A DNA stretch of 64,000 nt from Castor canadensis (lineage: Eukaryota; Chordata; Mammalia; Rodentia; Castoridae), in assembly GCF_047511655.1 (NCBI RefSeq), contig NC_133390.1, positions 96,293,583 to 96,357,582 of the forward strand. Reading direction: 5' to 3'. The notes under the pieces are model-generated. The model worked only from the letters and a program-made list of their open reading frames with translations. It was not told where the DNA came from and did not search any database. How positions within the stretch are numbered: position 1 is the stretch's first letter; the number at the start of each line of letters is the position of its first letter. The position numbers and the translations under genes were made by a program. Shown here one piece after another: positions 1 to 11,984 of this stretch.

Positions 1-59
1 GACTCTTTACTTGGGCCCATGAATTAACTAAAGATAGAAAACAGATCATTGCAATCCCC

Positions 60-545
60 CTTTTCCATAGAAATGGAAGGAATAAATTGACTGTGGGGAA
101 AATGTAACTAGGACTATAAAAGAGAAAAGTGTTGGTTGTAGCCAACTTGCCTGCTGGCCAGTTTACTCTGTTCATTAAACTGACATTCTTTTCCTCTCTG
201 CCTACATGCTGGAGAGTCCAAAGTTAACTCTCTTTACTCTTCAGCTAAACCAGGTAATCTTCTACCTCTTAACTCCCTCTGACCAGCAGAAAGTAAGCCT
301 GTCAGCCAAGATATATAGCATCAGAGATATGGTGCCAAACACCTGGAGAACCAAGGCCAGCAGCCCCTCTGGACATGTGTTTCTCTGCGTGGTCAAGATG
401 AGCCCCTGAACACCTCTTTCAAAAGCAGATACTTTCTCTCAGAAGGGAGATAACAGTGCTTTGGGAACTCTTGCTATCTTCCTCTTCATCTGACAAATAA
501 TAAACCTATTTCCTTCTCCTCAAAAACACTGCTCTCATTATTTGT
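60..545 (+). mobile_element. Possible retroviral LTR (solo)
   Basis: The stretch has the order of signals expected of an LTR: a TATA-like box (TATAAA, 115-120) and about 380 bases later a poly(A) signal (AATAAA, 499-504), followed by a CT-rich U5-like tail. No internal retroviral genes follow it, so it would be a solo or remnant LTR. The short open frame inside (206-409) has no recognisable domain. The family is not identified and both boundaries are guesses. Confidence 0.33.
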
Positions 546-560
546 GAATTGGCATTGAAG

Positions 561-1290
561 CCAGGAGACCAGCTTTCCAGTAAGACAGAGGTGGTATATA
601 ACTTCCTTCTACCCTTATCAAATGGCTTGTCTAAACTTATTCAGTGTCTCTACTTTCTCAAGCCTTCCATTTACACCATTCCACCCAACCAGCCCTGCCA
701 AGGCTACCAGTGAACTTGTAATTTCCAAATCAGTTAATTCTTTCCAACACTCATCTTTACAGACCACCCTGTGGTTACTGACACTAGTAACTTCTCTCCT
801 TTTCTTGAACTCTTCTTCTGAATCTCTGGTAATGTCTGTCTTTTTTCTAGGTTTTTCTTTACCCACATGTGTCTTAAATACTGTTGCTCCCCACTTCAGT
901 CTGCACATTTTCTTTGAGTAATCACTGCTTCTATCCTTATGGTTTAACTGCCACTGACAGGATAAAAACTAAATCTCTACCTCTGTTCTAATTTGATACC
1001 TGAACCTCAGTCAGGCTCAATATCTAACTTCAGGTCGACATTTCCACCTAGAAGTTCAGCACTTTGTATTCAGTGTGTCCAAAGTTGAAGTGACTGCTGC
1101 TCCCTGACGTCCAACCTAATCTTCTTGCTTCCCCTGTTAACTGGTGTTGTTTGAGGTAGGCAGTCTCTGAGACATTCTCCAAGGAATCTCCCTTTCTGGT
1201 GTTAAGTGCTTATAAATCAAACCCTTTGAGTGTAGCCTGGACTAGTGACTTACTTCTAAATGTTCAAGATTAGTGTACAAAAAAGGACAC
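561..1290. other. No gene recognised; anonymous sequence
   Basis: Two overlapping open frames on opposite strands (about 96 and 99 codons, 618-921) have no domain, no signal peptide and no splice context, and look like chance. The composition is CT-rich on the plus strand, as in decayed repeats, but I could not assign a family. Confidence 0.5.
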
Positions 1291-1296
1291 TGCCTC

Positions 1297-3118
1297 TTTT
1301 TTGTTTTTTTTTTCATTTTTCTTTTAGTATTCATATGTGCATACAAGGCTTGGTTCATTTCTCCCCCCTGCCCCCACCCCCTCCCTTACCACCCACTCCA
1401 CCCCCTCCCGCTCCCCCGCTCAATACCCAGCAGAAACTATTTTGCCCTTATCTCTAATTTTGTTGTAGAGAGAGTATAAGCAATAATAGGAAGGAACAAG
1501 GGGTTTTGCTGGTTGAGATAAGGATAGCTATACAGGGCATTGACTCACATTGATTTCTGTGCGTGGGTGTTTCCTTCTAGGTTAATTCTTTTTGATCTAA
1601 CCTTTTCTCTAGTTCCTGGTCCCCTTTTCCTATTGGCCTCAGTTGCTTTAAGGTATCTGCTTTAGTTTCTCTGCATTAAGGGCAACAAATGCTAGCTAGT
1701 TTTTTAGGTGTCTTACCTATCCTCACCCCTCCCTTGTGTGCTCTTGCTTTTATCATGTGCTCATAGTCCAATCCCCTTGTTGTGTTTGCCCTTGATCTAA
1801 TGTCCACATATGAGGGAGAACATACGATTTTTGGTCTTTTGGGCCAGGCTAACCTCACTCAGAATGATGTTCTCCAATTCCATCCATTTACCAGCGAATG
1901 ATAACATTTCGTTCTTCTTCATGGCTGCATAAAATTCCATTGTGTATAGATGCCACATTTTCTTAATCCATTCGTCAGTGGTGGGGCATCTTGGCTGTTT
2001 GCATAACTTGGCTATTGTGAATAGTGCCGCAATAAACATGGATGTGCAGGTGCCTCTGGAGCAACAGTATTTTGGGTATATCCCCAAGAGTGGTATTGCT
2101 GGATCAAATGGTAGATCGATGTCCAGCTTTTTAAGTAGCCTCCAAATTTTTTTCCAGAGTGGTTGTACTAGTCTACATTCCCACCAACAGTGTAAGAGGG
2201 TTCCTTTTTCCCCGCATCCTCGCCAACACCTGTTGTTGGTGGTGTTGCTGATCATGGCTATTCTAACAGGGGTGAGATGGAATCTTAGTGTGGTTTTAAT
2301 TTGCATTTCCTTTATTGCTAGAGATGGTGAGCATTTTTTCATGTGTTTTCTGGCCATTTGAATTTCTTCTTTTGAGAAAGTTCTGTTTAGTTCACATGCC
2401 CATTTCTTTATTGGTTCATTAGTTTTGGGAGAATTTAGTTTTTTAAGTTCCCTGTATATTCTGGTTATCAGTCCTTTGTCTGATGTATAATTGGCAAATA
2501 TTTTCTCCCACTCTGTGGGTGTTCTCTTCAGTTTAGAGACCACTTCTTTTGATGAACAGAAGCTTTTTAGTTTTATGAGGTCCCATTTATCTATGCTATC
2601 TCTTAGTTGCTGTGCTGCTGGGGTTTCATTGAGAAAGTTCTTACCTATACCTACTAACTCCAGAGTATTTCCTACTCTTTCTTGTATCAACTTAAGAGTT
2701 TGGGGTCTGATATTAAGATTCTTGATCCATTTTGAGTTAATCTTGGTATAGGGTGATATACATGGATCTAGTTTCAGTTTTTTGCAGACTGCTAACCAGT
2801 TTTCCCAGCAGTTTTTGTTGAAGAGGCTGCTATTTCTCCATCGTATATTTTTAGCTCCTTTGTCAAAGATAAGTTGCTCATAGTTGTGTGGCTTCATATC
2901 TGGATCCTCTATTCTGTTCCACTGGTCTTCATGTCTGTTTTTGTGCCAGTACCATGCTGTTTTTATTGTTATTGCTTTGTAATATAGTTTGAAGTCAGGT
3001 ATTGTGATACCTCCAGCATTGTTCTTTTGACTGAGTATTGCCTTGGCTATTCGTGGCCTCTTGTGTTTCCATATAAATTTAACAGTAGATTTTTCAATCT
3101 CTTTAATGAATGTCATTG
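1297..3118 (-). mobile_element. LINE-1, 5'-truncated, young subfamily
   Basis: A minus-strand L1 whose A-rich tail appears as a T run at about 1297-1319 on the plus strand. The 3' UTR contains a C-rich block on the plus strand (about 1360-1420), so the L1 strand is G-rich there. Upstream on the minus strand lies the C-terminal third of ORF2, still open over 439 codons. The copy stops abruptly near 3118 inside ORF2, which is ordinary 5' truncation. A convincing target-site duplication was not found. The intact frame marks it as the least decayed L1 copy here. Confidence 0.93.
1797..3116 (-). pseudogene. L1 ORF2 C-terminal fragment (open, truncated)
   Basis: This is the last 439 codons of an L1 ORF2-type protein. 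In an intact element ORF2p is the endonuclease/reverse transcriptase that makes new copies by target-primed reverse transcription. The endonuclease and RT core are missing, so this copy cannot act alone. The frame covers the region after the RT domain and includes the conserved C-terminal cysteine/histidine motif, spaced C-X3-C-X7-H-X4-C (CWRGC ... HCWWEC). There are no internal stops, unlike the homologous stretches at 31-32.5 kb and 55.5-56.8 kb. The nominal start Met is internal to the parental ORF, so it is not a true gene start. Confidence 0.9.
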
Positions 3119-3407
3119 GATTGCTCCCTCTTCCTCTTTCCCTTTCTCACTCTGGGAGAAGCTGGAGACCACGTTGTAAACTGCTCAGTGAAGAGGCTCA
3201 CATGACAAAGGACGGACATCCCCAGGCCAATAGCCATGTGCCTGAGCTCATGATTAGATTTTCCCTGAGTTGAGCCTTGACAAGTCTCAAGGTTATACTC
3301 TCTCAGAGTTTGATATAGTTTATGTACCATATGAACTTTGTCTAATAGATTAAATAATACATTATTTTGAAAACATACATATGGTGAAAACTTAAAGAAA
3401 AGAGGAA
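3119..3407. other. Unassigned old repeat-like sequence
   Basis: The stretch 3125-3290 resembles the decayed interior of MLT1-type LTRs as I remember them, but it is too diverged to call. No gene is seen. Confidence 0.3.
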
Positions 3408-3505
3408 GGGTTTGCGGTGCAGCACAGTGGTAGAGCACTTAGCTAACATGCATGAGACTCTGGGTTCAATCCTCAGTAAAACTAAGTACTTTTGTAAACA
3501 GAGAA
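3408..3505 (+). repeat. ID/tRNA-like SINE
   Basis: The copy has a tRNA-like A box (GTGGTAGAGCAC) and B box (GGGTTCAATCC) about 35 bases apart, then an A-rich tail. This is the rodent ID-type short SINE, transcribed by RNA polymerase III in active copies. It is not a functional tRNA gene. Confidence 0.8.
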
Positions 3506-3675
3506 AGAAAAGAGGAAAACACATAACAATAGTGAAAGCAGTGATAACCTTTGTGAGGAGGTATGGGAGATAAAATCAAAGAAGGGATCACAGAGAATTC
3601 TGAGGTGTTGATACTATTTAAGCTTGATAGTGAAAAGTTAATGCTGGTTTTAGACTTTAAATTTTAGCTATATTT

Positions 3676-4310
3676 TATTAGTTAAGCTTCTCCAGAGAAA
3701 CAATACAAGATATATTTATATATCAATATATGTATATATATACATATATATTTATATATTTATATTTCAGTATATTATAGATATTTTATAATATACTGAG
3801 AGATTATCTATAATATAGAAAGATTTATCTTTTATACATAGAATACATATATGCACAAAGAGATTTATTAGCTAGATTATAACTAGATAATAGATGAGAG
3901 AGGGATGAAAAGCAATCGTAAGGAATTGGCTCATGCAATCATGAATTCTGAGAAGTCTCATGAACTGCTGTCTGCAAGCTGGAGACCCAAAAGAGTCAAT
4001 GGTATAGTTCAGTTTAAGCCCAAAATCCTTAGAACCAAAGTGGCCAATGTTGTAAGTCTCAGTCCAAGAACAGAAGATAAATGTCTCAGCCTAACCAGTC
4101 ACACAGAGAGGAAATCCAACCTCCAGTCCTCAATGGGTTGATGCCCACCCACACTGGCAAAGGCAATATGTTTTACTCAGTCTACCAGTTCAAATGCTAA
4201 CCTTTTCTGAAATTCCCTTACATACACACCCAGAAATAATGTTTAGTCAAGTTTCTGGGCATCCTGTGGCCCAGTCAAGTTAACATGTAAAGTTAAACCA
4301 TGACATTTAT
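3676..4310 (-). mobile_element. ERV-L LTR, MLT2-like
   Basis: Read on the plus strand this runs from a TCTCCAGAGAAAC block and a long AT-rich (TATA)n tract (3705-3850), through a TTGGCTCATGCAATC block, to a block around GTCAAGTTAACATG near 4280. That order is the reverse complement of the MLT2 family LTR as I remember it. The AT-rich simple repeat is a normal internal part of that family. The open frame at 3905-4141 lies inside the LTR and is not a gene. Confidence 0.65.
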
Positions 4311-4364
4311 ATATTTTTGTGCATATGTACATAGACAGACAGATAGATTTATACATTTCAAAAT

Positions 4365-4575
4365 TAAAGTAAATATATACCATGTGATCCAGCAATCCTT
4401 ATTCTGGATATAGATCCAAAAGCTTTGAAAGTAGGGTCTTGCAAAGATGTTTGCACATCCATGCTCATAGCAGCGCTAGGCATTGTAACCAAGAGATAGA
4501 AGAAACCTCAGTGTCCATAGTGGATGAATGATAACATGTGCTATGTACACACAATTGGATATTATTCCCTCTTTA
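4365..4575 (+). mobile_element. Ancient L1 ORF2 3' fragment, left half
   Basis: This decayed plus-strand L1 sequence comes from the end of ORF2 (CATGTGATCCAGCAATCC ... CATCCATGCTCATAGCAG). It is cut at 4576, where a younger minus-strand L1 has inserted, and resumes at 6974. The two halves are contiguous in the parental element. Confidence 0.75.
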
Positions 4576-4591
4576 AAAGAGAGGAAATTTT

Positions 4592-6957
4592 TTTAGTGTT
4601 GTGCTGAGTGAGGGTCCACTGTAGCATTTACAAAGGTTCTTACAATGTATCAGATAAATCATACTTGAATTCACCCCATCCATTGCTCTCCTTCATCCCC
4701 CTTCCTCCGATTCCTGGAACAGTTTCAACAGGTATCATTTTTGCATTTACATACATGTGTACACATTATTTGCACAATATTCATCCTCCTACTCCTTAAC
4801 CCCCACCTCTCCCCTTCCACCAGTTCCAGACTCTTCCCTCCCCCAGAACTAGTTCCACCCTCCATTCTCCAATATTGTAGATGAAAAAACATAAAAGAGA
4901 ACATGACAGTTTTGCTAGTTTGAGATAAAGATAGCTACACAGGGAGTTTCCTTGTGTTGTTTCCATGCATATGTGTATTACAGCTCCAATTGGACTCTAC
5001 CAGTCCTCTTCACTCCTCCCTAGTCCCCTTCTCATGGTTTAATATTTCTATGTTCATTCCTGTACCCTGAGCACATCAACCACATTCAAGTTTTTGGTTT
5101 CCTTCCCTTGTCTTCCCTCCTGTGCACAGCTTCCCCTTAATGTGACCTGTGTCCCATAGTATTGCTGCATTTGTCTTAGGTCTATAATCTGCATATGATG
5201 GAGAATGTGTGGCTTTGGCCTTCTGAGTCTGACTAACTTCACTTAAGATGATGTTCTCCAGTTCCATCCATTTACCTGCGAATGACAACATTTCATTCTT
5301 CTTTGTGACTGAGTAAAATTCCATTGTGTATAAATACCACATTTTCTTAATCCATTCGTCAGTAGTGGGGCATCTTGGCTGTTTCCATAGCTTGGCTATT
5401 GTGAGTAGTGCTGCAATAAACATGGGTGTGCAGGTGCCTTTGTAGTAACCTGAGTCACATTCCTTCAGCTATATCTCCAGAAGTGCTATTGCTGGATCAT
5501 CTGGCAGATCTATGTTTAGTTTTTTAAGAAGCTTCCATATTGTTTTCCATAGGAATTGTACTAACTTACATTTCCACCAGCAGTGTATGAGGGTTCCTTT
5601 TTCCCCTGCATCCTCGCCAGCATTTGTTGGTGGTGGTGTTCTTGATGATGGCTATTCTAACAGGGGTGAGGTGAAATCTTAGTGTGGTTTTGATTTGCAT
5701 TTCCTTTATGGCCAGGGATGGTGAGCATTTTTTCATGTGTTTTTTTGGCCATTTGGACTTCTTCCTTTGAAAAAGGTCTGTTTCATTCAGTTGCCCACTT
5801 CTTCATTGGTTCATTAATTTTGGGCGAGTTTAGTTTTTTGAGCTCCCTGTATATTCTGGTTATCAGTCCTTTGTCTGATGTGTAACTGGCAAATATTTTC
5901 TCCTACTCTGTGGGTGGCCTCTTCAATTTAGAGACCATTTCTTTTTTTTTTTTTTTTTCATTTTTCTTTTAGTATTCATATGTGCATACAAGGCTTGGTT
6001 CATTTCTCCCCCCTGCCCCCACCCCCTCCCTTACCACCCACTCCGCCCCCTCCCTCTCTCTCCCACACCCTCAATACCCAGCAGAAACTATTTTGCCCTT
6101 ATTTCTAATTTTGTTGTAGAGAGAGTATAAGCAATAATAGGAAGGAACAAGGGTTTTTGCTGGTTGAGATAAGGATAGCTTTACAGGGCATTGACTCACA
6201 TTGATTTCCTGTGCGTGGGTGTTACCTTCTAGGTTAATTCTTTTTGATCTAACCTTTTCTCTAGTACCTGTTCCCCTTTTCCTATTGGCCTCAGTTGCTT
6301 TAAGGTATCTGCTTTAGTTTCTCTGCGTTAAGGGCAACAAATGCTAGCTAGTTTTTTAGGTGTCTTACCTATCCTCACCCCTCCCTTGTGTGCTCTCACT
6401 TTTATCATGTGTAGAGACCATTTCTTTTGTTGTGCAGACACTTTTTAATTTCATGTAGTCCCATTTGTCCATCCTTTCTCTTAGTTGCTGAGGAAGTCCT
6501 TGCCTATACCTATAGTTTCCAGTGTACTCTCTGTTCTTTCCTGTACTAACTTCAAGGTTTCAGGTCTGATAGCAAGGTCCTTAATCCACTTTGAGGTGAT
6601 GCTTGTACAGGATGACAAACATGGATCTAGTTTCAGTTTTCTGCAGGCAGATACCCAATTTTCCTAGCAATACTTGTTGAAGAAGCTGTCTTTTCTCCAT
6701 CATATGTTTTTGACACTTTTGTCAAAAATTAATTGAGTGTAGCTGCATGGATTCATATCCGGGTCCTCTATTCTGTTCCACTGGTCTTTACGTCTGTTTT
6801 TGTGCCAGTACCATACTGTTTTTATTGCTATAGCTCTGTAATATAGTTTGAAGTTGGGTATTGTGATACCTCCAGCATCACTCTTTTTGCTAGTATTGCT
6901 TTGGCTATTCATAGTCTTTTGTGTTTCCAAATGAACTTTAGGGTTGATTTTTCAATC
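4592..6957 (-). mobile_element. LINE-1, older subfamily, 5'-truncated, itself interrupted
   Basis: A minus-strand L1 with its 3' UTR at 4592-5050 and ORF2 C-terminal sequence from about 5054 upward, ending in ORF2 near 6957. It is bounded by a perfect 16-bp target-site duplication (AAAGAGAGGAAATTTT at 4576-4591 and 6958-6973). A second L1 sits inside it at 5946-6411. ORF2 is broken by stops and frameshifts; the longest surviving pieces read about 115 codons (5076-5423) and 76 codons (6700-6930). Its 3' UTR differs from that of the copies at 1.3, 21 and 57 kb, so it is a separate, earlier subfamily. Confidence 0.92.
5946..6411 (-). mobile_element. LINE-1 3' end nested in an older L1
   Basis: This 466-bp, severely 5'-truncated L1 tail on the minus strand has its poly(A) represented by the T run at 5943-5958. 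It is flanked by a perfect 17-bp target-site duplication (TAGAGACCATTTCTTTT at 5929-5945 and 6412-6428) that duplicates ORF2 sequence of the host L1. It carries the same 3' UTR as the copy at 1297-3118, including the C-rich block, so both belong to the younger subfamily. Confidence 0.93.
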
Positions 6958-6973
6958 AAAGAGAGGAAATTTT

Positions 6974-7320
6974 ATCACGTGTTAAAACATGGGTATATCC
7001 TGAGGATAATATGCTAAGTGAAATAAGTCAGTCACAAAAGACAAATACTATATTAGTTCACTTATATGAGTTATCTAAAATAGCTAAATTCATAGATAAT
7101 AAAAGTAGAATGGTGGTTACCAGGGGGTGGAGGAAGGAGGCAAAGGCGGAAGCTGTTCTTGAGTGGATGTAGGATTTCGTTTCTATTACACTGAAAAACT
7201 CTGGAACTCTGTTTCACAATAATGTAAATACACTCGATACTCCAGAAGTGAGTGCATTCATATACCACATAGGATGTTTCAGTTCATGCTGGACAACTTA
7301 CAAGATGGTGGTCCTGCAAA
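6974..7320 (+). mobile_element. Ancient L1 ORF2/3' fragment, right half
   Basis: This continues the decayed L1 interrupted at 4576. It carries typical end-of-ORF2 sequence, around GATAATATGCTAAGTGAAAT near 7005 and GTGGTTACCAGGGG near 7115. The right edge is approximate. Confidence 0.7.
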
Positions 7321-7679
7321 AACATAGTGAAACTGAAAAATTCCTGTCATCTGGTGATGGCATAGCTGTCCCAAGGTCATAACTGTGTATTAAACCCACA
7401 TTTGTGGTGACGTTGACTGGTATGAGCGCCCTTACAGCACTGCCTGTGTTACAAAGGATAATGCACCCAAGTGTGCACAGCATTTGCACTTAATAATGAC
7501 AACTAATGACAATGGTCCTAGATGTACTGGCTATAAGACAGTGTTATCGTTATTTTAGAGTGCGATCCTTCTACTTAAAGAAAAGTTTACTGCAAAACAG
7601 AATGCTGTGTTACCTTGGGAGCAGGCTCACGCAGCTCTCGTTCACTGCATCTCTTGGTGGCGTATCCCTCCATACGTCA
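7321..7679. other. No gene recognised
   Basis: Short open frames on both strands overlap one another and show no domain. No repeat family was assigned. Confidence 0.45.
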
Positions 7680-7768
7680 GGGCTGTAGCTGTAGCTCAGT
7701 GCTAGAGAGCTTGCCTGACATATACAAGGCCCTGGATTCCACCCCCAGCACTGAAAATGTAAGTAAAA
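7680..7768 (+). repeat. ID-type SINE
   Basis: tRNA-like A box (TAGCTCAGTGCTAGAGAG) and B box (GGATTCCACCC), ending in an A-rich stretch. This is an old, diverged copy. Confidence 0.75.
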
Positions 7769-8133
7769 TAAAAATATACTCTTTTGCTGACACACAGTTG
7801 ATTCTTTGTATGATTCAAGAATAAACAAGGTAGTTCAAAGATTGACCTGAGCTATAGGGCAAACCCACTCTATGACTTGGCACAATGATAAAGGCATCCC
7901 ATTGTTCAGCAATGCATGACTGTTCTTAAGCATGGTAAATTTTACACCACGATAAAAAACTTTTTAAGTACATAGTTAATGCGTTGTTCATTTCAAAATA
8001 ATAAAATTAAATATATATCTTCATATACTCTCTTTTCTGAGATTAGATTAAAATGTTAATCAACAGTGTTTTAACCTTTCATTGTGAAATAATTTTAGAC
8101 TTACAAAAAAAAGTTGAAAAATAGTTCAACATC

Positions 8134-8243
8134 AGTATGGTGGTACATGCCTGTAATCCCAGCACTTAGGAGGCTGAGGCAGGAGGATCTTGAGTTCAAG
8201 GCCAGCTTAGACTATATAATAAGACTCTGTCTCAAAAAACAAA
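8134..8243 (+). repeat. B1-like (7SL-derived) SINE monomer
   Basis: Contains the hallmark GCCTGTAATCCCAGCACTT block, then GAGGCTGAGGCAGGAGGAT and GAGTTCAAGGCCAGC, ending in CTCAAAAAAC. It represents a single monomer. Confidence 0.88.
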
Positions 8244-8249
8244 GTTCAG

Positions 8250-9555
8250 AGTTCTTATACCCTTTACTCAGATTCCTATAACGTTAGTGGATAATATCTT
8301 AGTCTAATTAGCAAAACCAAGACGTTAACGCTGTAACAGTGCTGTTAGCTAAACCACAAACCGTATTTGAATTCTGCCATTTTTCTCCCCAGATTCTTTT
8401 TCTGCTCCAGGACCTAATTGGGGTCCTGTGTTGCTTCCTTGCTGTTCTCCAGTTAATCTACCACAGTTCCTCATTTTTCCTTGTATTTCATGTCCTTGTC
8501 AGTTATTTTAAAGAATTTCTTCAATGTGGATTTGTCTCATTTTTTTCCTTGATAGTGACATAAGCCTTTTGGGGAAGAATACTATGTGAGCACTGTTTGC
8601 CTTTCTCGAACATGTCTGAGAGTATATGAAGTCATGGCTTCTCAATGATAACGTTAACATTGATCACTAGCTAAGGCAGTCTCTGCAAGGTTTTCCTCTC
8701 TAAAGCTACTATTATTCCCTCTTTAATTAATGGAGATAATTTGAGACTTACACTAATATACTCAAACTTTTGCTCAATGATATCAGCCTCCTGGGGATTA
8801 CAGGCATTTGCCACCAGGCCCAGGTAATCATGGGATTTCTGAGCCAAAAAACTGCACCTGTAGTTTTTCAGTACTGACACCTTGCATTCTAGAGAGTGGT
8901 ACCCAGGTGCATTCTCACCAGCAACTTAGGAGGACAGGTTTGTCCTCATAGCATCATTAACAGAATGTCTAGACATGCTTCCTAATTTTCTCAGTCTGAC
9001 AGTGAGAAATTGTACCTAGTATTGTTTTAATGTGCTTTTGTCTAATTATAAATGAATTTGAACATTTTTCCTATGTTTGACATATTTATACAATTTTATG
9101 CCTGTTCATAGCTTTTCAACTATTTTCACATTAAGTCTTGGTCTTTATCTCTCAATTTCTACAAATTCTGTAAATATGGTTTTGTCTATCTAATATGTAG
9201 GTTACAAATATATTTTTCTTAATTTGTCAGTTGTCTTTTGGTGTGGGTTATAGTGTGTTTTGTCATGAAAGGTTTTTTTTTTTTAAATTTTATGTAATTA
9301 GATTTCTCATTCTTTACTCTTTTTGATCCTGGATTTTCAGTCATAGTAAAAGAGACTTTCCCTAAAAGGTGAAAGAATTTACCCATTTTTACCATACCTC
9401 CACGCTTTTGTTTTCCACATTTAAATCTCTAAGCCTTTGGAATTTATTCTTTTGTATTCTTGTGCATGACATGGATCTAATTTTATGTTCTTCTAAATGG
9501 CCACCCCAATCACATTTGTTAAAAATGTCCAGCTTTACCTCAGTGATCAGAGATG
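8250..9555 (-). mobile_element. Ancient LINE-1 (L1M/L1ME-type), decayed
   Basis: The first half (about 8270-8720) resembles the 3' UTR of old L1M elements; the second half (about 8890-9550) reads as minus-strand ORF2 3' sequence. A B1 fragment (about 8788-8822, minus) seems to sit between them. No usable reading frame remains. The family assignment is from memory. Confidence 0.6.
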
Positions 9556-9741
9556 CCACCTGATAAACTAAGTTTTAAATCTACAACAATGACAAGATTG
9601 TGAGAAGCAGACCAAAAAAGTTTCAAAACATAAGTTTATTGCAATAATAGAGGAGTACTGACAGATGAAGCTGAACAAAGGAAACCATGCCCCAGAACAC
9701 ATGCAGAGGGTAGATCTTTCACAATGCCTGGGGGAGGATGT

Positions 9742-9828
9742 TTTTGATGGTGTGGTGCTAGGGATCAAACCCAGGGCTATCTGCACAGTAGGCAAGTGCT
9801 CTACCACTGAGCCACGTCCCCAGTCCAA
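9742..9828 (-). repeat. ID-type SINE
   Basis: On the plus strand this is the reverse complement of the ID consensus: ATCAAACCCAGGGC (B box) then AAGTGCTCTACCACTGAGCCA (A box region). Confidence 0.85.
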
Positions 9829-11984
9829 AATGATTTTTTAAAAGCCAATTCATCAAGAACACATAGCAATTTTAAATGTGCATCAACCTTTCTCATCAGG
9901 TTTTCTGATCTAACAAAAAAGCTATGACTCTCATTTAACACAAGGGTTGTGTTGGAAAATAGTTTCTTTATTTGTTCTTTTGGAATTGTTTTTCATTTCA
10001 ACCCACAGAGCCAGAGGCATAATTTAGAGCTTCCAGCCATATGTACAGTAACATCCTGACATCACTGACATAGTTTGGGACCTTAGAAAACAGCTGGATA
10101 TTGTATTAATTCAATTCTTCCAGCTGTGAGTTTTTATCTTTTGCTTTTGGCTTTTAAAATTTTTACCAATTCATTTCCATCTTCTTGGAAATTTTCCAGA
10201 TTGTGAAAACACCAACTTGCTCTAAAGAGAATGGTTCTGAGATAGAACTTTTTTTATCCTGAAAGACCATGAAAAGCCAAGCCAAGCAGCTCCTAGCTAT
10301 ATTACATAAGCCATTTGATTCCGAGTCAGTCCTGAGCACTTCTCTGCCTGCAACAGCATTGAGAAATCATTCAATTTCATAAACACTTGGGGTTAATTAC
10401 AAACTGGATGATGAATTTTGCTTTAAGTAGTATCAGTTTGACATTTAGGCAATGCTCCAGAATCTAGCTTTTAAGGTGTGCATGAGGTGGGTAGATTAAG
10501 TAGCTAGGATTCATCCCAAAAGATTTATCCATTCCTCTTAGCTGTTGAAATCAGTGAGTCAGACAGTGTTCACTTCACGTTTATGAAATGCCTTTCCTCT
10601 AGGGAGTTCTCCTTACATTCATTATCTCATTAATCACCCAACTATTCCCTTGGAGAAAGGAAAGTGGGGAAATATGTGTTCTACTAGCTCTTCAATTCCC
10701 AGGAGGAAATATTGAGGCTTAGAGAAAAAAAATAATTTCCTCATCTGTAAAATGAGTCCTCTGGCTTAGTCTATGCCTTTTGCCCTAGGTACTTGGTAAG
10801 GATGAAAGATTTGAGAACTTCTTTACTCTTTAGGGAAAAATAATTACCTATGGTCGGTCAGGCAAGTTATTAGAGGAGATGCTGCTATGACTTGAGTAGG
10901 AATTTTAATAAATTTGAAATATAGCATGCAAGAACCTGCTGTCATTTTGTGACTCCTGATATTTATCCTTTGAAAATCACTGTTATGATCCCAACCAATG
11001 AGGTTCCTATAGTTTGGTGACCACTTGAAGATATTGACAGGTTTATTATATACATAAAGGAATAGAATTAATTAACATTTGGAGATACCATATTTATTTG
11101 CAACAAAATTTTATTTAATCCTGGCAACAATCAAAAGAAGAACGCATTCAAAATAATTCACCAAGGATATCATGGCCAGTAGATGGCAGAGCTGAGATTT
11201 CAATCCAGATTTTTTGATTCTTAAATACAATTTCTTTCCAATTTGACATGGAACATTCACCAGCAATGATATGATTCATCTTAATTTCTATTCATCTCAA
11301 CATTTTAAAAATCACATAATTCACAAAATGAGTATGTTTCTGCATTTATTGTTTTGGAAATATTTTGTTTTAGAACAAGAGAGAAGCAAGTTTTCCTGTC
11401 ATAAGAAGAATAAGTGGTGTCACTCCCTAGGAAAGGCAGCCTTGGGGAGCCATAGTTATAGGAGGTCTCTGAAAGATATACCACAAATGCCTCATGACCT
11501 GGAATGTCTGAGGAGGAAGGCACTGTGAGTATCTTTTAAATATCTAACAAAAGAAAAATGTTCAAAGTTAAAATTATTAATATCATACACTATGGGATAA
11601 GTTTTCCTCTTTTTTCCATAATAGTCTGCAATATACTTATATCAACAACAGTGATTTAGTTCTTTTGCTAATCCCAGCTAATCTAAATCTCTGAGGATGG
11701 GGTAGTGAGGCCTTTGTGAAATGTGAAGAAGGTTCCCCTCTTCAGGTGAGTCAGCTATGGTAGGGGGGATAGGCTGGGTATAGGGAGAGCTACATTCTCA
11801 CCACTAAATACACCCAATCCTCCTTAGACAGTCAGTGCTGTCAATCTTATGCTCCCGGTAGACATTACCTCTACAATCACGGCAATGACTCTGCTCAGGA
11901 GCCATGAAAGTGCACTAACCTTACAATCTGAATTAGGTAAACATGAGTACAAATCGCACTACTTACTGTTTAATCGTATTAACA
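9829..11984. other. Intergenic; two MIR-like fragments, no gene
   Basis: There are MIR-like pieces at about 10600-10745 (CATTCATTATCTCATTAATC ... GAGGCTTAGAG) and about 11085-11225 (GGCAGAGCTGAGATTTCAATCC). The rest shows no repeat family or gene that I recognise. The open frames at 11271-11528 and on its opposite strand overlap each other and look like chance. Confidence 0.5.

Noticed and set aside
618..921. Overlapping ~96-99-codon frames on both strands
   Set aside because: They overlap fully on opposite strands, have no recognisable domain, and no splice or promoter context.
1942..2361. 139-codon plus-strand open frame
   Set aside because: It is antisense to the open ORF2 fragment of the minus-strand L1 at 1297-3118 and shows no domain of its own.
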